A stretch of 64,000 nt of DNA, from assembly GCF_014050525.1 (NCBI RefSeq), contig NZ_JACGAG010000001.1, positions 134,501-198,500 of the forward strand, written 5' to 3'. The number at the start of each line of letters is the position of its first letter. Position 1 is the stretch's first letter. A program made the translations under genes and the position numbers. The DNA is from Clostridium sp. cel8. GTDB lineage: Bacteria > Bacillota > Clostridia > Clostridiales > Clostridiaceae. This document shows positions 18,742 through 28,865 of the stretch, piece after piece. A model generated the notes under the pieces. It was not told the origin of the DNA. It saw only the letters and a program-made list of their open reading frames with translations, and searched no databases.

Positions 18742-18828
18742 AAAAAGTCACATCCTTTACTAAAACATAGAACTATTGTAACAATATATTAAAACAAAAA
18801 CAACTCATTATATTTTACATGTTAAATA

Positions 18829-19698
18829 CTAAAGTCTTCTAAGTTCTTCAGGCTTATATCCATACTCTCCTTTTAAAACTCTGTCGATTTTATTTAAAAG
18901 TTTTTCCTTATCTTGAGAAAGTGTTCCAGCCAAAGATACATAATTTGATGCATGATTGCTCCTAAAAATACAATTTTGAACATCTATATTTTCAATAAGA
19001 CATCTAGTTTCTAGCATAATCTCTTTTGGATTTAAAAGCTTAAATTTGCCAGATTTTATATCTCTATAAATTTTAGTACCATTTTCTACCATGAGAGTTA
19101 AAAGGCCTACATAATCAGGAGAAATACTATTTATAACACTGGCAGATTTTTCAGCATTTTCTCTCCACATGTCTTTTCCACCTATTCCTGAAATAAAAGT
19201 AGTTGAAAGTTTAATTCCACTTTGTTTAACCTTTTTGCCTGCCTCTATTATTTCAGAAGAAGTGACACCCTTTTGTATCTGTTTTAATACAGCATCACTT
19301 CCGCTTTCTATTCCCATATATAACATTTTAATGCCAAGTTCTTTTAATTCTTTAAGATCTTCAGGAGATTTCCTTAGAATATCTGATGGAGTGGCATAGG
19401 ATGTAACCCTAGTGCACTCTGGAAAAATCTCCTTTATCTTAGTCAATATACTCCTTAACTTTTCCATTGGAAGCACAAGTGCATCTCCATCTGCTAAAAA
19501 TATTCTATCTACATATTCATACATATTTCTTGCATCATAGAGATCATTATATATTTCTTCTAAGTTTCTTATTCTAAAACTCTTGTCTTTATACATACTG
19601 CAAAAGCTGCATTCATTATGTGCACAACCTATAGTAACTTGAATTATAAAACTTCTAGCTTCACTTGGTGGTCTATACACAACACCTTCATATTCCAT
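18829..19698 (-). CDS. Radical SAM protein, CX4CX2C type
   Basis: About 289 residues, a stand-alone radical SAM enzyme of the COG1032-like group. The cluster-binding motif is CAHNECSFCSMYK, with four residues between the first two cysteines instead of the usual three, as known for this subfamily. Downstream are RIFLADGDAL, SYATPSDIL, LGIKMLYMGIESGSD and the SAM-binding STTFISGIGG. No second domain for a cobalamin or extra cluster is seen, so the substrate is unknown. The chosen ATG has AAGGAG seven bases upstream; an ATG two codons earlier is too close to that site. It is 87 bases upstream of lgt in the same direction. Confidence 0.85.
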   Translation of the reverse strand: MEYEGVVYRPPSEARSFIIQVTIGCAHNECSFCSMYKDKSFRIRNLEEIYNDLYDARNMYEYVDRIFLADGDALVLPMEKLRSILTKIKEIFPECTRVTSYATPSDILRKSPEDLKELKELGIKMLYMGIESGSDAVLKQIQKGVTSSEIIEAGKKVKQSGIKLSTTFISGIGGKDMWRENAEKSASVINSISPDYVGLLTLMVENGTKIYRDIKSGKFKLLNPKEIMLETRCLIENIDVQNCIFRSNHASNYVSLAGTLSQDKEKLLNKIDRVLKGEYGYKPEELRRL

Positions 19699-19812
19699 AA
19701 ACATTCTCCTTAAATTTATTTTACATTAATATAACAATTATACTATTTATTTTATCAAATTTAAAAATAATAGCAATACTATACCTATATGATATAGATT
19801 AAAACATATGAT

Positions 19813-19855
19813 AAACATCCAGTATTAATCATTAATTGCTCTTTACTGGATGTTT
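19813..19855 (-). terminator. Probable terminator after the cysteine desulfidase gene
   Basis: A 12-bp stem (AAACATCCAGTA and its complement) with a 19-base loop immediately past the stop codon. The T tract on the minus strand is interrupted, so termination strength is uncertain. Confidence 0.55.
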
Positions 19856-19861
19856 CCATTA

Positions 19862-21124
19862 CTATCCTTCATTCATAATTGTTAAAATTTCAATATCTGT
19901 TTCCTTCATTCCTTCTTTAGCCATTCTACATATACTTTTCAGAGTCTTTTCAATGTCATCTTTAATTAATCCTTCACCAGGATTAAAAACACTTCCTTGA
20001 GCTGCCATTTGATATCCCATTATAGCTGAATCAACAGCTGATGCTATTTTAGCTGCACATGATGGTTTAGCTCCATCACAAACTATTCCTGAAACATCTG
20101 CCAAAGTATTAATTATTGTATCTGATATAACTTTATAAGAACCATCATTTAAATATGCAATTGCTGCTCCAGCACCAGCTGCTGCACTTACTGCTCCACA
20201 GAAAGCAGATAATTTACCAATTCCCGACTTAATGTGAATAGAAACTAAATTACTTAATGCCAGTGCCCTATATAATTTCTCCTTAGGTGCTTTAAGCTGC
20301 TTTGCATAAACTATAACTGGCAATGATACTGTTAACCCTTGATTACCACTACCTGAATTTATTACTACTGGCAACTCGCATCCACTCATTCTTGCATCTG
20401 AACCTGAAGCAGCATAAGCTTTTGCTAAGTTAGCAACTTGCTCTCCATTCATTTTAATTAAAGTTCTACCAACATTTACTCCATAATTATTTTTTAATCC
20501 TTCTTTAGCAATTTTAACATTCAATTCAATTTGTTTTTCTAAAACTTTCTCAAGTTTTTTCACATCAACATTATTTATAAATTTATAAATTCCTTCTATA
20601 GACATTTTACTTCTATCTATAACCTTATTAACTTTTTTATCAATTTTTTTATTATTTTCAAAAAGTACTTTCCCATTTTTAGTAATTTCTATTATATTTG
20701 TATGTGAGTCTGCAATAGTTACAGTTGCCTGCTTCTCACCTTTAACTACACTTACCTTTATGTAAAGATTTTCCACACCCTTTGCAAGTTTAACCTTACA
20801 TGCCTTTTTCTCTAATATAGTTTTAGTTATTTCCAAATGCTTTTCATTAATCTCTGATAGTACTTCTAGAACTTTATCTGCATTTCCACCTACAATTCCA
20901 AGAACAGCACTAGTATCTACTCCTTTCATATTTTTCGTACCTGGCACTATAACACTCTTTACATTTTTAATTATATTTCCGCTACATTCAACTTCAATAC
21001 TTTCAGGCATACAACCAAGTACATCTCTTGCTTTGGCAGATGCATACGCTATAGCAATTGGTTCAGTACAACCAAATGCAGGTATAAGTTCTTCTTTCAT
21101 AATATCTAAATAAAATTCATCCAT
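19862..21124 (-). CDS. L-cysteine desulfidase / UPF0597-family lyase (CyuA-like)
   Basis: 420 residues of the serine-dehydratase-alpha-like family (COG3681, UPF0597). The family contains the 4Fe-4S cysteine desulfidase of methanogens and enterobacterial CyuA, which break L-cysteine to pyruvate, ammonia and sulfide. Conserved cysteines sit in PAFGCTEPIAIAYA, SGCELPVVINSGSGNQG, SAFCGAVSAAAGAGAA and CDGAKPSC. Reaction is inferred from the family; serine cannot be excluded as substrate. GGGGG lies 10 bases before the ATG. No transporter or regulator gene is adjacent. Confidence 0.85.
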   Translation of the reverse strand: MDEFYLDIMKEELIPAFGCTEPIAIAYASAKARDVLGCMPESIEVECSGNIIKNVKSVIVPGTKNMKGVDTSAVLGIVGGNADKVLEVLSEINEKHLEITKTILEKKACKVKLAKGVENLYIKVSVVKGEKQATVTIADSHTNIIEITKNGKVLFENNKKIDKKVNKVIDRSKMSIEGIYKFINNVDVKKLEKVLEKQIELNVKIAKEGLKNNYGVNVGRTLIKMNGEQVANLAKAYAASGSDARMSGCELPVVINSGSGNQGLTVSLPVIVYAKQLKAPKEKLYRALALSNLVSIHIKSGIGKLSAFCGAVSAAAGAGAAIAYLNDGSYKVISDTIINTLADVSGIVCDGAKPSCAAKIASAVDSAIMGYQMAAQGSVFNPGEGLIKDDIEKTLKSICRMAKEGMKETDIEILTIMNEG

Positions 21125-21302
21125 ATTAGCTCGCCCCCTTAAACAATCTATTTAATTAAATACTATATCATATTATTACACATTATAAATAAAAACACCA
21201 TATTTTTTTATTATTATCAATTTCTATTGTTAAATGTTATTCAATTTATTATGACCTATACATATAATAATCTATAAGAACTATTATAAAGGATTGAATT
21301 AA

Positions 21303-21749
21303 ATGAGTCCATTTATTCCTGAAAAACTCTCAGTAGAGTTGAGAGATGGTGTTATTACTACAGAACCTATTAATCACAGACGATACACTCTTACTCATTC
21401 TGACATAACTGCAGAACTATTCTTAACTATTGGACTGAACTACGCCTATGACAAAATTAATACTACAAGAGATGAAGTATTTGCTGAATGGTCAAAGCAA
21501 GGAGAAAGTTATTCCTTTTACACATATTTGCATGTAGATGATCCATTTAACCCTATGAAAATAGGGCTGCGAGATTATATTTTTAGACATGAATTACCCC
21601 TTGCACTAAAAGCTATAAGATACGGAGATACGGAGCTTTTTAAAAAGCATCCTGAGTTAGACAGTTCTCCAATAATAGTATACTTTATGTCATCTAACCC
21701 TCTATTTAACAGATTAGAAAATTGGGGAACTTTTTCAGATTATAAATAA
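21303..21749 (+). CDS. Staygreen-family protein
   Basis: 148 residues that fit the Staygreen domain over almost the whole length: HRRYTLTHSDITAELFLTIGL (about 25-45), DEVFAEW, LHVDDP, IFRHELPLALKAIRYGDTELF (about 96-117), HPELDSSPIIVYF and SNPLFNRLENWG. Plant and some bacterial members remove Mg from chlorophyll a; here no chlorophyll pathway is visible, so the role is unknown. AAAGGA lies 9 bases before the ATG. It is a single gene between cyuA (divergent) and rnpB (convergent). Confidence 0.88.
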   Translation: MSPFIPEKLSVELRDGVITTEPINHRRYTLTHSDITAELFLTIGLNYAYDKINTTRDEVFAEWSKQGESYSFYTYLHVDDPFNPMKIGLRDYIFRHELPLALKAIRYGDTELFKKHPELDSSPIIVYFMSSNPLFNRLENWGTFSDYK

Positions 21750-21776
21750 AAACACCACTCAAAAGAGTAGTGTTTA
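21748..21776 (-). terminator. Terminator of rnpB
   Basis: Minus-strand stem AAACACTACTC / GAGTGGTGTTT (one G-U pair) with loop TTTT and a following TTTATTTAT tract. It follows the RNase P RNA and begins just at the stop of the converging Staygreen gene. Confidence 0.7.
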
Positions 21777-21787
21777 TAACATATTAT

Positions 21788-22133
21788 GCGACTAAGTCTA
21801 TAAGCCGAGTTCTGTATTAGACAATCATCTATCTAGGCCTATTGTTGCCAATAGGCTCCAGCGATACTACCCGAAAGCGAAGCGGGCCACTTCTTTTATG
21901 CTTTCCTATTCGATCTTGCTCCAGATGGGGTTTACATAGCCGCAAAGTCGCCAATGCGCTGGTGAGCTCTTACCTCGCCTTTCCACCTTTACCGAAAAAA
22001 TTCGGAAGTATATCTCTGTTGCACTTTCCTTCAAGTCACCTTGACTGGGGGTTACCCAGCATCCTGCCCTATGGAGCTCGGACTTTCCTCTCCTGTAGAT
22101 AAACTACAGCAGCGATTGTCTGACTTACTCGCA
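21788..22133 (-). ncRNA. rnpB: RNase P RNA, class A
   Basis: On the minus strand the P1 helix GCGAGTAAGTC pairs with GACTTAGTCGC across about 345 bases (one mismatch). The P4 and core signatures are present: GAGAGGAAAGTCCGAGCTCC near the 5' end, AGGGCAGGATGCTGGGTAA, GGTAAGAGCTCACCAG and, near the 3' end, ATACAGAACTCGGCTTATAG. Catalytic RNA that matures tRNA 5' ends with protein RnpA. It is followed by a hairpin terminator. Ends are estimated to a few bases. Confidence 0.95.
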
Positions 22134-22182
22134 GGTAAAATGATACCATACTTTTTTAACATTTACAATAGTATTTTTATGT

Positions 22183-22884
22183 TTAATTATAATGTATTAT
22201 TCTTCCGCAGTTATCACAATAAACTATTTTCTTATTTTTCTTTATATCATCTAAAGTTATAGCAGATACTTTCATTCTGCATCCTTCACATACTCCATTA
22301 GATACTTTTGCAGCACCACTTCCCTTTATATCACATATTGTGTAAAATTCATCAAGTAAATCTTTAGGAATTAATTTTTCAGTATCTGCTATATTTTGTT
22401 TTGCTTGTTCTACCTTTTTCCTTGACTCTATTATTGAATTATTATAAATTTCTTTGTATTTGTAAAAGTCATCTCTAAGTTTTACTAATTTAGTTTTACT
22501 CATATCTCTTTTATTAGACAGCTCCTCCTCATTATACATAAGCTCTAAACTTCTATCTTCCATATCTGCTACTTCTTGCTTCTTTACTTCAATTGACTTT
22601 TGCAATCCCTCTATAAATTTTAAATCATATTTCATATTGCTATAAAGTTTACTTTCATCTTTTTTAATCTCTTCTCTTATGATTTTAACATTATCCTCTA
22701 TATTATTTATTTCCTCTTTTAAATTTTTTAATTTATTATTTAGTTCTACATAGACTTTTTTCTCACTTTCAAATTGTCTTTTAATTTCTTTAATTTCATT
22801 TATAATCTTATTATTTTTGGATTCTTTTTTTGTATCTTCTATAATTTGTCTATTACTTTGAATTTTGATTAAAAGATCAAGCAT
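22183..22884 (-). CDS. Coiled-coil zinc-ribbon protein (DUF164 / CT398-like)
   Basis: 233 residues. Residues about 5-175 form a long charged coiled coil (heptads such as KKVYVELNNKLKNLKEEINNIEDNV). The C-terminus is a four-cysteine zinc ribbon, VCEGCRMK and VYCDNCGRIIHYN. The family is widespread next to Nif3-like genes, and its function is not established. AGGAGG precedes the ATG. It lies 87 bases downstream of the Nif3-like gene, with a hairpin between, and about 50 bases from rnpB. Confidence 0.85.
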   Translation of the reverse strand: MLDLLIKIQSNRQIIEDTKKESKNNKIINEIKEIKRQFESEKKVYVELNNKLKNLKEEINNIEDNVKIIREEIKKDESKLYSNMKYDLKFIEGLQKSIEVKKQEVADMEDRSLELMYNEEELSNKRDMSKTKLVKLRDDFYKYKEIYNNSIIESRKKVEQAKQNIADTEKLIPKDLLDEFYTICDIKGSGAAKVSNGVCEGCRMKVSAITLDDIKKNKKIVYCDNCGRIIHYN

Positions 22885-22930
22885 ATTATATTAATACCTC
22901 CTTGTAATTCATTTAATATATGATAAAATT

Positions 22931-22976
22931 TAATAAAAAAAGTAGAAATGAATATATTAAATACCCACTTCTACTT
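22931..22976 (-). terminator. Hairpin overlapping the end of the Nif3-like gene
   Basis: Minus-strand stem beginning AAGTAGAA, where AAG TAG is the last codon and stop of the upstream gene, pairing with TTCTACTT, followed by TTTTTATTAAATTTT. The stem has internal mismatches but a good T tract. It may only attenuate, since the zinc-ribbon gene follows. Confidence 0.6.
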
Positions 22977-23789
22977 ATATTTATAAGGATCTTTATTACA
23001 TTTAGACAGTATAACTCTGTTTTCAAATCCCATTTTTTCAATCTTTTCTTGTAAAAAGTCTGATATTTTTGCCATAGAAGGCCACTCTGTTCCAAAGTGC
23101 CCAGCATCTATAACAGCTACCCCTTCTTCATTAAAATCACTTACATAATGATAGGTAGTATCTCCTGTTATAATACAATCACAACCTAATCTTTTAGCCT
23201 CTTGAAAATAATCTTTACCGCTTCCGTTTATAACTGCAATTTTTCGTATAACAGCTGTATCATTTCCCGTATATCTTACATGGCTAAGTGCAAGCTTTTC
23301 CTTTACTTTTCTGCAAATATCACCTAATGTAACATTACCTTCAAGTTCTACAAATCTACCTATACCAGAGTTAGAGTTAAAATAGCTGTCCATATTTGAT
23401 TTAGGCTCAATTATGGAAGCATTATAAAGTCCTAAAATGTCCATTATTATGTCATTCATTCCTCCTGGAGCAGAGTCCAAATTTGTATGACTTGAGTATA
23501 CGTTGATTCCATTTTTAATTAATCTTATTATCTTTTTTCCAATCAATGTATCTGTAGTTATTGATTTGGGCCTAGAAAATAAAAGAGGATGATGTGTAAA
23601 AATTAAATTACAATTTTTATCTTCTGCTTCTTTAATTACATCTAAAGTGCAATCAAGTGAAACTAGAATAGATGTTACTTCACTTTCCATATCTCCAACC
23701 ATAAGTCCAACATTATCATAATCTTCTTTGAGTTTTTCAGGTGCATATTTTTCAATTATTCTATGTATATCTTTTACTTTGAGATGCAT
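22971..23789 (-). CDS. Nif3-like dinuclear metal-centre protein
   Basis: 272 residues of the NIF3/YqfO family. Metal-ligand motifs visible are LIFTHHPLLF, SSHTNLDSAPGGMND and VIDAGHFGTEWP. In B. subtilis the orthologue YqfO follows trmK, as here. Bacterial members have been proposed as GTP cyclohydrolase-like or metal-dependent hydrolases; the reaction remains unsettled. This version lacks the central PII-like insertion of the long Bacillus form. It overlaps the end of trmK by 16 bases, with AGGAG inside trmK, so the pair is translationally coupled. Confidence 0.9.
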   Translation of the reverse strand: MHLKVKDIHRIIEKYAPEKLKEDYDNVGLMVGDMESEVTSILVSLDCTLDVIKEAEDKNCNLIFTHHPLLFSRPKSITTDTLIGKKIIRLIKNGINVYSSHTNLDSAPGGMNDIIMDILGLYNASIIEPKSNMDSYFNSNSGIGRFVELEGNVTLGDICRKVKEKLALSHVRYTGNDTAVIRKIAVINGSGKDYFQEAKRLGCDCIITGDTTYHYVSDFNEEGVAVIDAGHFGTEWPSMAKISDFLQEKIEKMGFENRVILSKCNKDPYKYK

Positions 23790-24469
23790 TCAATCAACTC
23801 CTGTAATCTAACTATTTTACTATTTATTTCTCGCTTTCTGTTTTGAGAAGATATTCCTTCATCCTTTATATATCCAAGTATATTTTTATATTTATTTATC
23901 TTATGCTTCATAAATTCTACAATTAAAGGATGTCTTTTTTTAAGTAATCTATCACTAACTTCATAAAGTATAGGTTCTAATTTTACAACATGACTGTTAT
24001 ATTCTATTTTTATTATCTCATAAAATATATTTTCGTCAATGCACAAATCTTCATCAATTATATTAAATCCCATATCATATATATATTTTCTAAGTACTTC
24101 AGCATTTTGAACAGGTTGAAGTATAAATGATTTACTAGTCTTTAATATATCCATATTTTCATTTATTATATCCCTTATAAGGTTTCCACCCATTCCTGCA
24201 ATTATAACTTCATCTGCTTCTCCTTTTACTATTGTATTAAGCCCATTTCCAAGCCTGCAATCTATCTTATGCTCAAGGCCTTTAGATTCTATATTAATTT
24301 TTGCTTTATTTATTGGACCTTCATTTATATCAGAAGCAATTGCCTTGTTACATATTCCATTTTCCACAAGATAAACTGGAATATATCCATGGTCAGTTCC
24401 TATATCGGCTATACAATGGCATTTATCTACCATGTTGCATATACTTTTTAATCTTATACTAAGGTTCAT
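23774..24469 (-). CDS. trmK: tRNA (adenine(22)-N1)-methyltransferase
   Basis: About 231 residues, class I SAM-dependent methylase that forms m1A22 in tRNA. It has CIADIGTDHGYIPVYL (SAM motif I), AIASDINEGPINKAK, and the TrmK signature VIIAGMGGNLI followed by LQPVQNAEVLRKY. The C-terminal part is the helical extension of the family. GGAG lies 8 bases before the ATG at 24469; the in-frame ATG 18 bases earlier overlaps no ribosome site. Synteny with rpoD upstream and the Nif3 gene downstream matches Bacillus. Confidence 0.93.
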   Translation of the reverse strand: MNLSIRLKSICNMVDKCHCIADIGTDHGYIPVYLVENGICNKAIASDINEGPINKAKINIESKGLEHKIDCRLGNGLNTIVKGEADEVIIAGMGGNLIRDIINENMDILKTSKSFILQPVQNAEVLRKYIYDMGFNIIDEDLCIDENIFYEIIKIEYNSHVVKLEPILYEVSDRLLKKRHPLIVEFMKHKINKYKNILGYIKDEGISSQNRKREINSKIVRLQELIECISK

Positions 24470-24509
24470 ATTACATTCTCCATTCATGTCAATTAAACTT
24501 TTAAAGTTT

Positions 24510-25397
24510 TTATCTAAAATTTATAAGTATTCTGATTTGCATCACTAAAAATATAACTGCCATCATAAGTGCTACAACAATAAATTTATAAGATGCTTTT
24601 TTATCATATTTTTCATATAAAAATCCTGCATAATACATACAAAATAATATAGTCATATTCAAAAGTCCGTAACTCATTTGCTTAAATGCAAACTGTTTTG
24701 CAGTACCAAACTTTTCAGGTGTGAAGTCAGCATTAAATGTAAGAGGCATTTTATCAGGAATTTTATGAAAAAAATACATAACTATAGGATTTAGTGTAAT
24801 TATAATTACTAATACAGATGCTATTAAGAAACTTATTATAAACTTTTTATCTCTAGTGTGTGAAAGATTTTTATCTTTATTTGGATTCCACTTTACATTT
24901 TCTATTCCATTATTTTTAATTTGATTTTCAAAGTTTGAAAAATTTTCCGGAGATATTCCATAGTTAATATCTTCAGTATTTAAATATAGAATCTCTTTAT
25001 TAGAAGTAACAAACATGTTTACAATACCAATATCATCAATAAAAGACTTACCAATAGCAAAGTTGTTCTTTCCATGTCCAATTAACCTTACCCCTTTTAT
25101 ATGTCCTGTTGATTTCTGATAGGCTTTAATAGATGAAAATGGTATTATTTCTTTTTTCAATCCAAATATACTATTTATATAAATATTACTTTCATCAATG
25201 GAATAATTAATTGTTTCATATATTACAATGTAGTAAATTTCATACATATTAAATATAATAAATGCAAATTTCAATAAATTTAACAATTCATATGAATCTA
25301 TAAAGCAGTATAGCAATATAAATATGATATCATATAAAATAGTTGTTCCAATAATATAATGAACTCCTGATCCCTTTACAGATTTATAATTTTTCAC
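24510..25397 (-). CDS. Membrane protein with PH-like and DUF1648-like parts
   Basis: 295 residues, unknown function. Two N-terminal membrane segments (about 12-55) are followed by a region that looks like a bacterial PH domain (YSIDESNIYINS through NKEILYLNTEDINYGIS). Then come three membrane segments (about 185-210, 240-262 and 272-292). The loop HKIPDKMPLTFNADFTPEKFGTAKQF resembles the DUF1648 motif. It starts with GTG after AAGGTGAT. It sits between rpoD and trmK, a place where B. subtilis has no such gene. Confidence 0.6.
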   Translation of the reverse strand: MKNYKSVKGSGVHYIIGTTILYDIIFILLYCFIDSYELLNLLKFAFIIFNMYEIYYIVIYETINYSIDESNIYINSIFGLKKEIIPFSSIKAYQKSTGHIKGVRLIGHGKNNFAIGKSFIDDIGIVNMFVTSNKEILYLNTEDINYGISPENFSNFENQIKNNGIENVKWNPNKDKNLSHTRDKKFIISFLIASVLVIIITLNPIVMYFFHKIPDKMPLTFNADFTPEKFGTAKQFAFKQMSYGLLNMTILFCMYYAGFLYEKYDKKASYKFIVVALMMAVIFLVMQIRILINFR

Positions 25398-25460
25398 ATC
25401 ATCACCTTCCTATATATGATTATAACATAGATAAATATATAATTTTAAAAATATCTAAAT

Positions 25461-25493
25461 GAAAAAACTTAAAGCACCTTGTTGGGTGCTTTA
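25461..25493 (-). terminator. Terminator of rpoD
   Basis: Minus-strand stem AAAGCACC / GGTGCTTT with loop CAACAA-like bases, followed by AAGTTTTTTC. The 5' arm overlaps the TAA stop of rpoD by two bases. Confidence 0.8.
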
Positions 25494-26555
25494 ATCTAAA
25501 TAATCTTTTAACTTTTTACTTCTACTTGGATGTCTTAATTTTCTAAGTGCCTTTGCTTCTATCTGTCTTATTCTCTCTCTTGTAACGTTAAATTCTTTTC
25601 CAACTTCTTCAAGTGTTCTTGCTCTTCCATCATCAAGTCCAAATCTCAATCTAAGCACTTTTTCTTCTCTAGGTGTTAAAGTATCAAGTACATTTATCAG
25701 CTGTTCCTTAAGCATTGTAAATGCTGCTGCTTCTGCAGGTGCAGGTGCCTCATCATCAGGTATGAAATCTCCAAGATGACTGTCTTCCTCTTCTCCAATA
25801 GGTGTTTCTAAAGAAACAGGTTCTTGTGCTATTTTCATTATTTCTCTTACTTTATCAACAGGCATTTTCATTATCTTTGCAACTTCTTCTGGTTGAGGTT
25901 CTCTTCCAAGTTCCTGAAGCAGTTGTCTTGAAACTCTTATTAACTTGTTTATAGTTTCAACCATATGTACAGGTATCCTTATAGTCCTTGCCTGATCTGC
26001 AATTGCCCTTGTTATTGCCTGCCTTATCCACCATGTAGCATAAGTACTGAACTTATATCCTTTTCTGTAGTCAAATTTTTCAACGGCTTTTATAAGTCCA
26101 AGATTTCCTTCCTGAATTAGATCAAGGAAAAGCATTCCCCTACCTACATATCTCTTTGCTATACTTACTACAAGCCTTAAATTAGCTTCTGCTAACTTTT
26201 TCTTAGCAACTTGATCTCCCTTTTCTATTCTCTTTGCAAGATCTACCTCCTCTTCTGGTAAAAGTAGTGGTACCTTTCCTATCTCCTTTAAATACATTCT
26301 AACAGGATCGTCTATTGCAATTCCATCCGGTACAGTTAAATCCAACTTCTTTTCATCTACTTCTTCTTCATGCATATCACCCATAAGTTCTATACCCATG
26401 GATTCAAGTGCTTCATATATTTTATCTATTTGCTCTGGATCAAGCTCCACATCTTCTAATTCATTCATTATTTCTTTATAAGTTAAGGTATTTTTCTTTT
26501 TACCTTTTTCTATAAGCTTTTTAACTGCCTTAATTTTTGAACTTTTATTGTTCAT
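25491..26555 (-). CDS. rpoD: RNA polymerase primary sigma factor
   Basis: About 354 residues. Region 1.1 is followed by region 1.2 ([17 protein letters not shown]), region 2 ([52 protein letters not shown]), region 3 and region 4.2 ([30 protein letters not shown]). This is the housekeeping SigA. The start is the ATG of MNNKSS, with AAGGGAGG seven bases upstream; an ATG seven codons earlier overlaps that site. It follows dnaG with about 23 bases between, the classic macromolecular-synthesis arrangement. Confidence 0.97.
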   Translation of the reverse strand: MNNKSSKIKAVKKLIEKGKKKNTLTYKEIMNELEDVELDPEQIDKIYEALESMGIELMGDMHEEEVDEKKLDLTVPDGIAIDDPVRMYLKEIGKVPLLLPEEEVDLAKRIEKGDQVAKKKLAEANLRLVVSIAKRYVGRGMLFLDLIQEGNLGLIKAVEKFDYRKGYKFSTYATWWIRQAITRAIADQARTIRIPVHMVETINKLIRVSRQLLQELGREPQPEEVAKIMKMPVDKVREIMKIAQEPVSLETPIGEEEDSHLGDFIPDDEAPAPAEAAAFTMLKEQLINVLDTLTPREEKVLRLRFGLDDGRARTLEEVGKEFNVTRERIRQIEAKALRKLRHPSRSKKLKDYLD

Positions 26556-26578
26556 TTTTTTACCTCCCTTAACCATCG

Positions 26579-28348
26579 CTATACTTCACCAATCCTTTTT
26601 TGAATTTTTATAAGTTCCTGTGCTAATTTAAGAGACTCTTCAATCTTTCCCTGACTTTCAAGCTGTTTTATTCCATTTATAATATCTGTTTTACGCTGTC
26701 TTAATTTATGGATTTTTATATTCTTAATAAAACTATCTACTATACTCTTGCAATCATAATTTCTATACTTAACCTCTGTATTTAATATATTGACCCATTC
26801 CTTTGAAGTATCTAAATCAACACACTTAGATTCTATATATGACATTTTATGAGCTTTATCATAGTTACGACTTTCAACTATATATTTATATATTTTCTTG
26901 TGACTGTCAATTAAAATATCCTCTTCATTCATAATTTTATTCAAATATTTTAAAGCTTCATTATCTTCTATTGCCAATTTCAAAAGTGACCTCTCTGCCT
27001 TTAAATAGGCAGGTTCTAAATATAATTTTTGTCCAAAATGCTCATCTATATTCATATTTGGGTGTTTTTTTGTATTTTTTTGAATATTTCCATTTAACAT
27101 ATCATAAAGCACCTGAATCCTAATACCCGTTTCTTCAGATAACTTTTTCATATACACTTCTTTTTCTATTGGATCTAAATCAATCAATAACTTTAAAGCT
27201 TTTTCTGTATATTTTATTTTATCTTCTTCATCTGATAGATTTAATCCTTTTTTTATACTTTGCATTTTATAATCTACAAGTGGAATTGATTTTTCAATCA
27301 AATCTAAAAAAGCCTGCTTTCCATTATTTCTAATGAATTCATCTGGATCTTTTCCTTGTGGTATCAAAAGTACCTTAACATCCAAGCCAGTACTTTTTAA
27401 AATATCCAATCCTCTTAAAGTAGCCTTTTGTCCCGCAGTATCTGCATCATAAGATATTATAACCTTATCTACATACCTCTTCATAAGTTTTGCTTGAGCT
27501 GTAGTAAGTGCTGTGCCAAGAGATGCCACTGCATTTGTTATTCCGTATTGGTGGAGTGCTATGCAGTCCATATATCCCTCTACCATAATAAAATATCCCA
27601 AAGTATTATTTCTTATAGCAAAATTTAATCCATATAAATTTGTTCCTTTTTTAAACAATGTAGTTTCTGGGGAATTTAAATATTTAGGTTTGGAGTCATC
27701 CATTACTCTTCCTCCAAAGCCAATTATTCTTCCCCTATAATCAAACACAGGAAAGATTATTCTGTTTCTAAATCTATCATAGTAATTACCTTTACTGCTT
27801 TTTATTATAAGTCCATTTGAAACCATATCCAATTCTGTAAACCCTTTTTTCTTCAAGTGCATAAGCATACTGTTCCAGCTATCTAAGGAATACCCAAGTC
27901 CAAACTTCCTCATTGTATTTACAGTTATTCCTCTATTTAAGAGATAATTTTTTGCGTTGGTACTCCTATTTAGACAAGAAAAAAAATATCTTGCAGCTTC
28001 TACATTTAATTGATATAATTTTTTAAAACTGTTGTTTCTCCTCTTATTTTTATTTTTATCAATATCTAGATCTATGTTTGCTCTGTCAGCTAATAGTTTT
28101 ACTGATTCTGGGAAATTAAGATTTCTAGTTTTCATAATAAAAGTTATAACATTACCTGCCTCTCCACATCCAAAACATTTATATATCTGCCTATCTTGAG
28201 ATACACTAAATGAAGGTGTTTTTTCATTATGAAATGGACACAGCCCCATGTAATTTTTCCCAGATCTTTTTAATTTTACACTCTCAGATATTACTTCAAC
28301 TATATCATTTTCATCTTTTACTTTTTGAATGACATCTTCCGATATCAC
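26579..28348 (-). CDS. dnaG: DNA primase
   Basis: 589 residues. The N-terminal CHC2 zinc finger reads [13 protein letters not shown] ... CFGCGEAG. The TOPRIM core has [20 protein letters not shown] and [20 protein letters not shown], and the C-terminal helicase-binding part spans about 430-589. It lays RNA primers for chromosomal replication. The start codon is GTG, with AGGTGG 10 bases upstream. It is followed by rpoD and is preceded by a 517-bp intergenic region instead of a ribosomal protein or ccpN-yqfL as in Bacillus. Confidence 0.97.
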   Translation of the reverse strand: MISEDVIQKVKDENDIVEVISESVKLKRSGKNYMGLCPFHNEKTPSFSVSQDRQIYKCFGCGEAGNVITFIMKTRNLNFPESVKLLADRANIDLDIDKNKNKRRNNSFKKLYQLNVEAARYFFSCLNRSTNAKNYLLNRGITVNTMRKFGLGYSLDSWNSMLMHLKKKGFTELDMVSNGLIIKSSKGNYYDRFRNRIIFPVFDYRGRIIGFGGRVMDDSKPKYLNSPETTLFKKGTNLYGLNFAIRNNTLGYFIMVEGYMDCIALHQYGITNAVASLGTALTTAQAKLMKRYVDKVIISYDADTAGQKATLRGLDILKSTGLDVKVLLIPQGKDPDEFIRNNGKQAFLDLIEKSIPLVDYKMQSIKKGLNLSDEEDKIKYTEKALKLLIDLDPIEKEVYMKKLSEETGIRIQVLYDMLNGNIQKNTKKHPNMNIDEHFGQKLYLEPAYLKAERSLLKLAIEDNEALKYLNKIMNEEDILIDSHKKIYKYIVESRNYDKAHKMSYIESKCVDLDTSKEWVNILNTEVKYRNYDCKSIVDSFIKNIKIHKLRQRKTDIINGIKQLESQGKIEESLKLAQELIKIQKRIGEV

Positions 28349-28865
28349 AAAGCAACTACCACCTATCTAAAATTATTGTACCAAGTTTTAATATATTCGA
28401 CACAAACTATTATATTCCTTCCTAATATAAAATTTTTTATATTTTATTTATCAAATTATTATTTATTATCTAGAGTTTGTAACTTGAAATGCATTAGGAA
28501 ATTATTCAATTGCATGATGTATATTAAACGTATTTATTAAGTTATTATCCATTTAATAGCAATAGATATTTTATGTATAACTCCTGTGTTATCAATTGAA
28601 GTATATTATATATATTCTTTAAAAATTTTAAATATCCTTCAACAAATACACAAAATACGAATTTAATATTCACAGTTTTATTTTGCCATATAGAGCTAGA
28701 ATATATTCCTAATTTATTACATTTTTAGACAAATATATAGCTAATAAATAACCTCAGATTAATAGTTCTATTTTCATTTTTAAAATTCCTTTTTAAGTAT
28801 AATGTATAATATAAAAAAATATTTAATATTATTATAAAGAAGTATTTTTTAAGGGGCATTGATAA
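28349..28865. other. AT-rich divergent intergenic region between dnaG and the CotS-like gene
   Basis: 517 bp with no ORF of credible length, no recognisable RNA gene and no clear repeat. One AATACGAATTT word near 28656 resembles the TACGAA words near the purine genes. Promoters for both flanking genes must lie here, but base composition makes individual boxes unreliable. Confidence 0.4.

Noticed and set aside
21842-22262. Open frames on the plus strand over the RNase P RNA
   Set aside because: They lie inside a clearly folded rnpB on the other strand; the GC-rich look is due to the RNA.
28349-28865. Search for a small RNA or tRNA between dnaG and the CotS-like gene
   Set aside because: No stable GC-containing stem or known RNA motif could be recognised.
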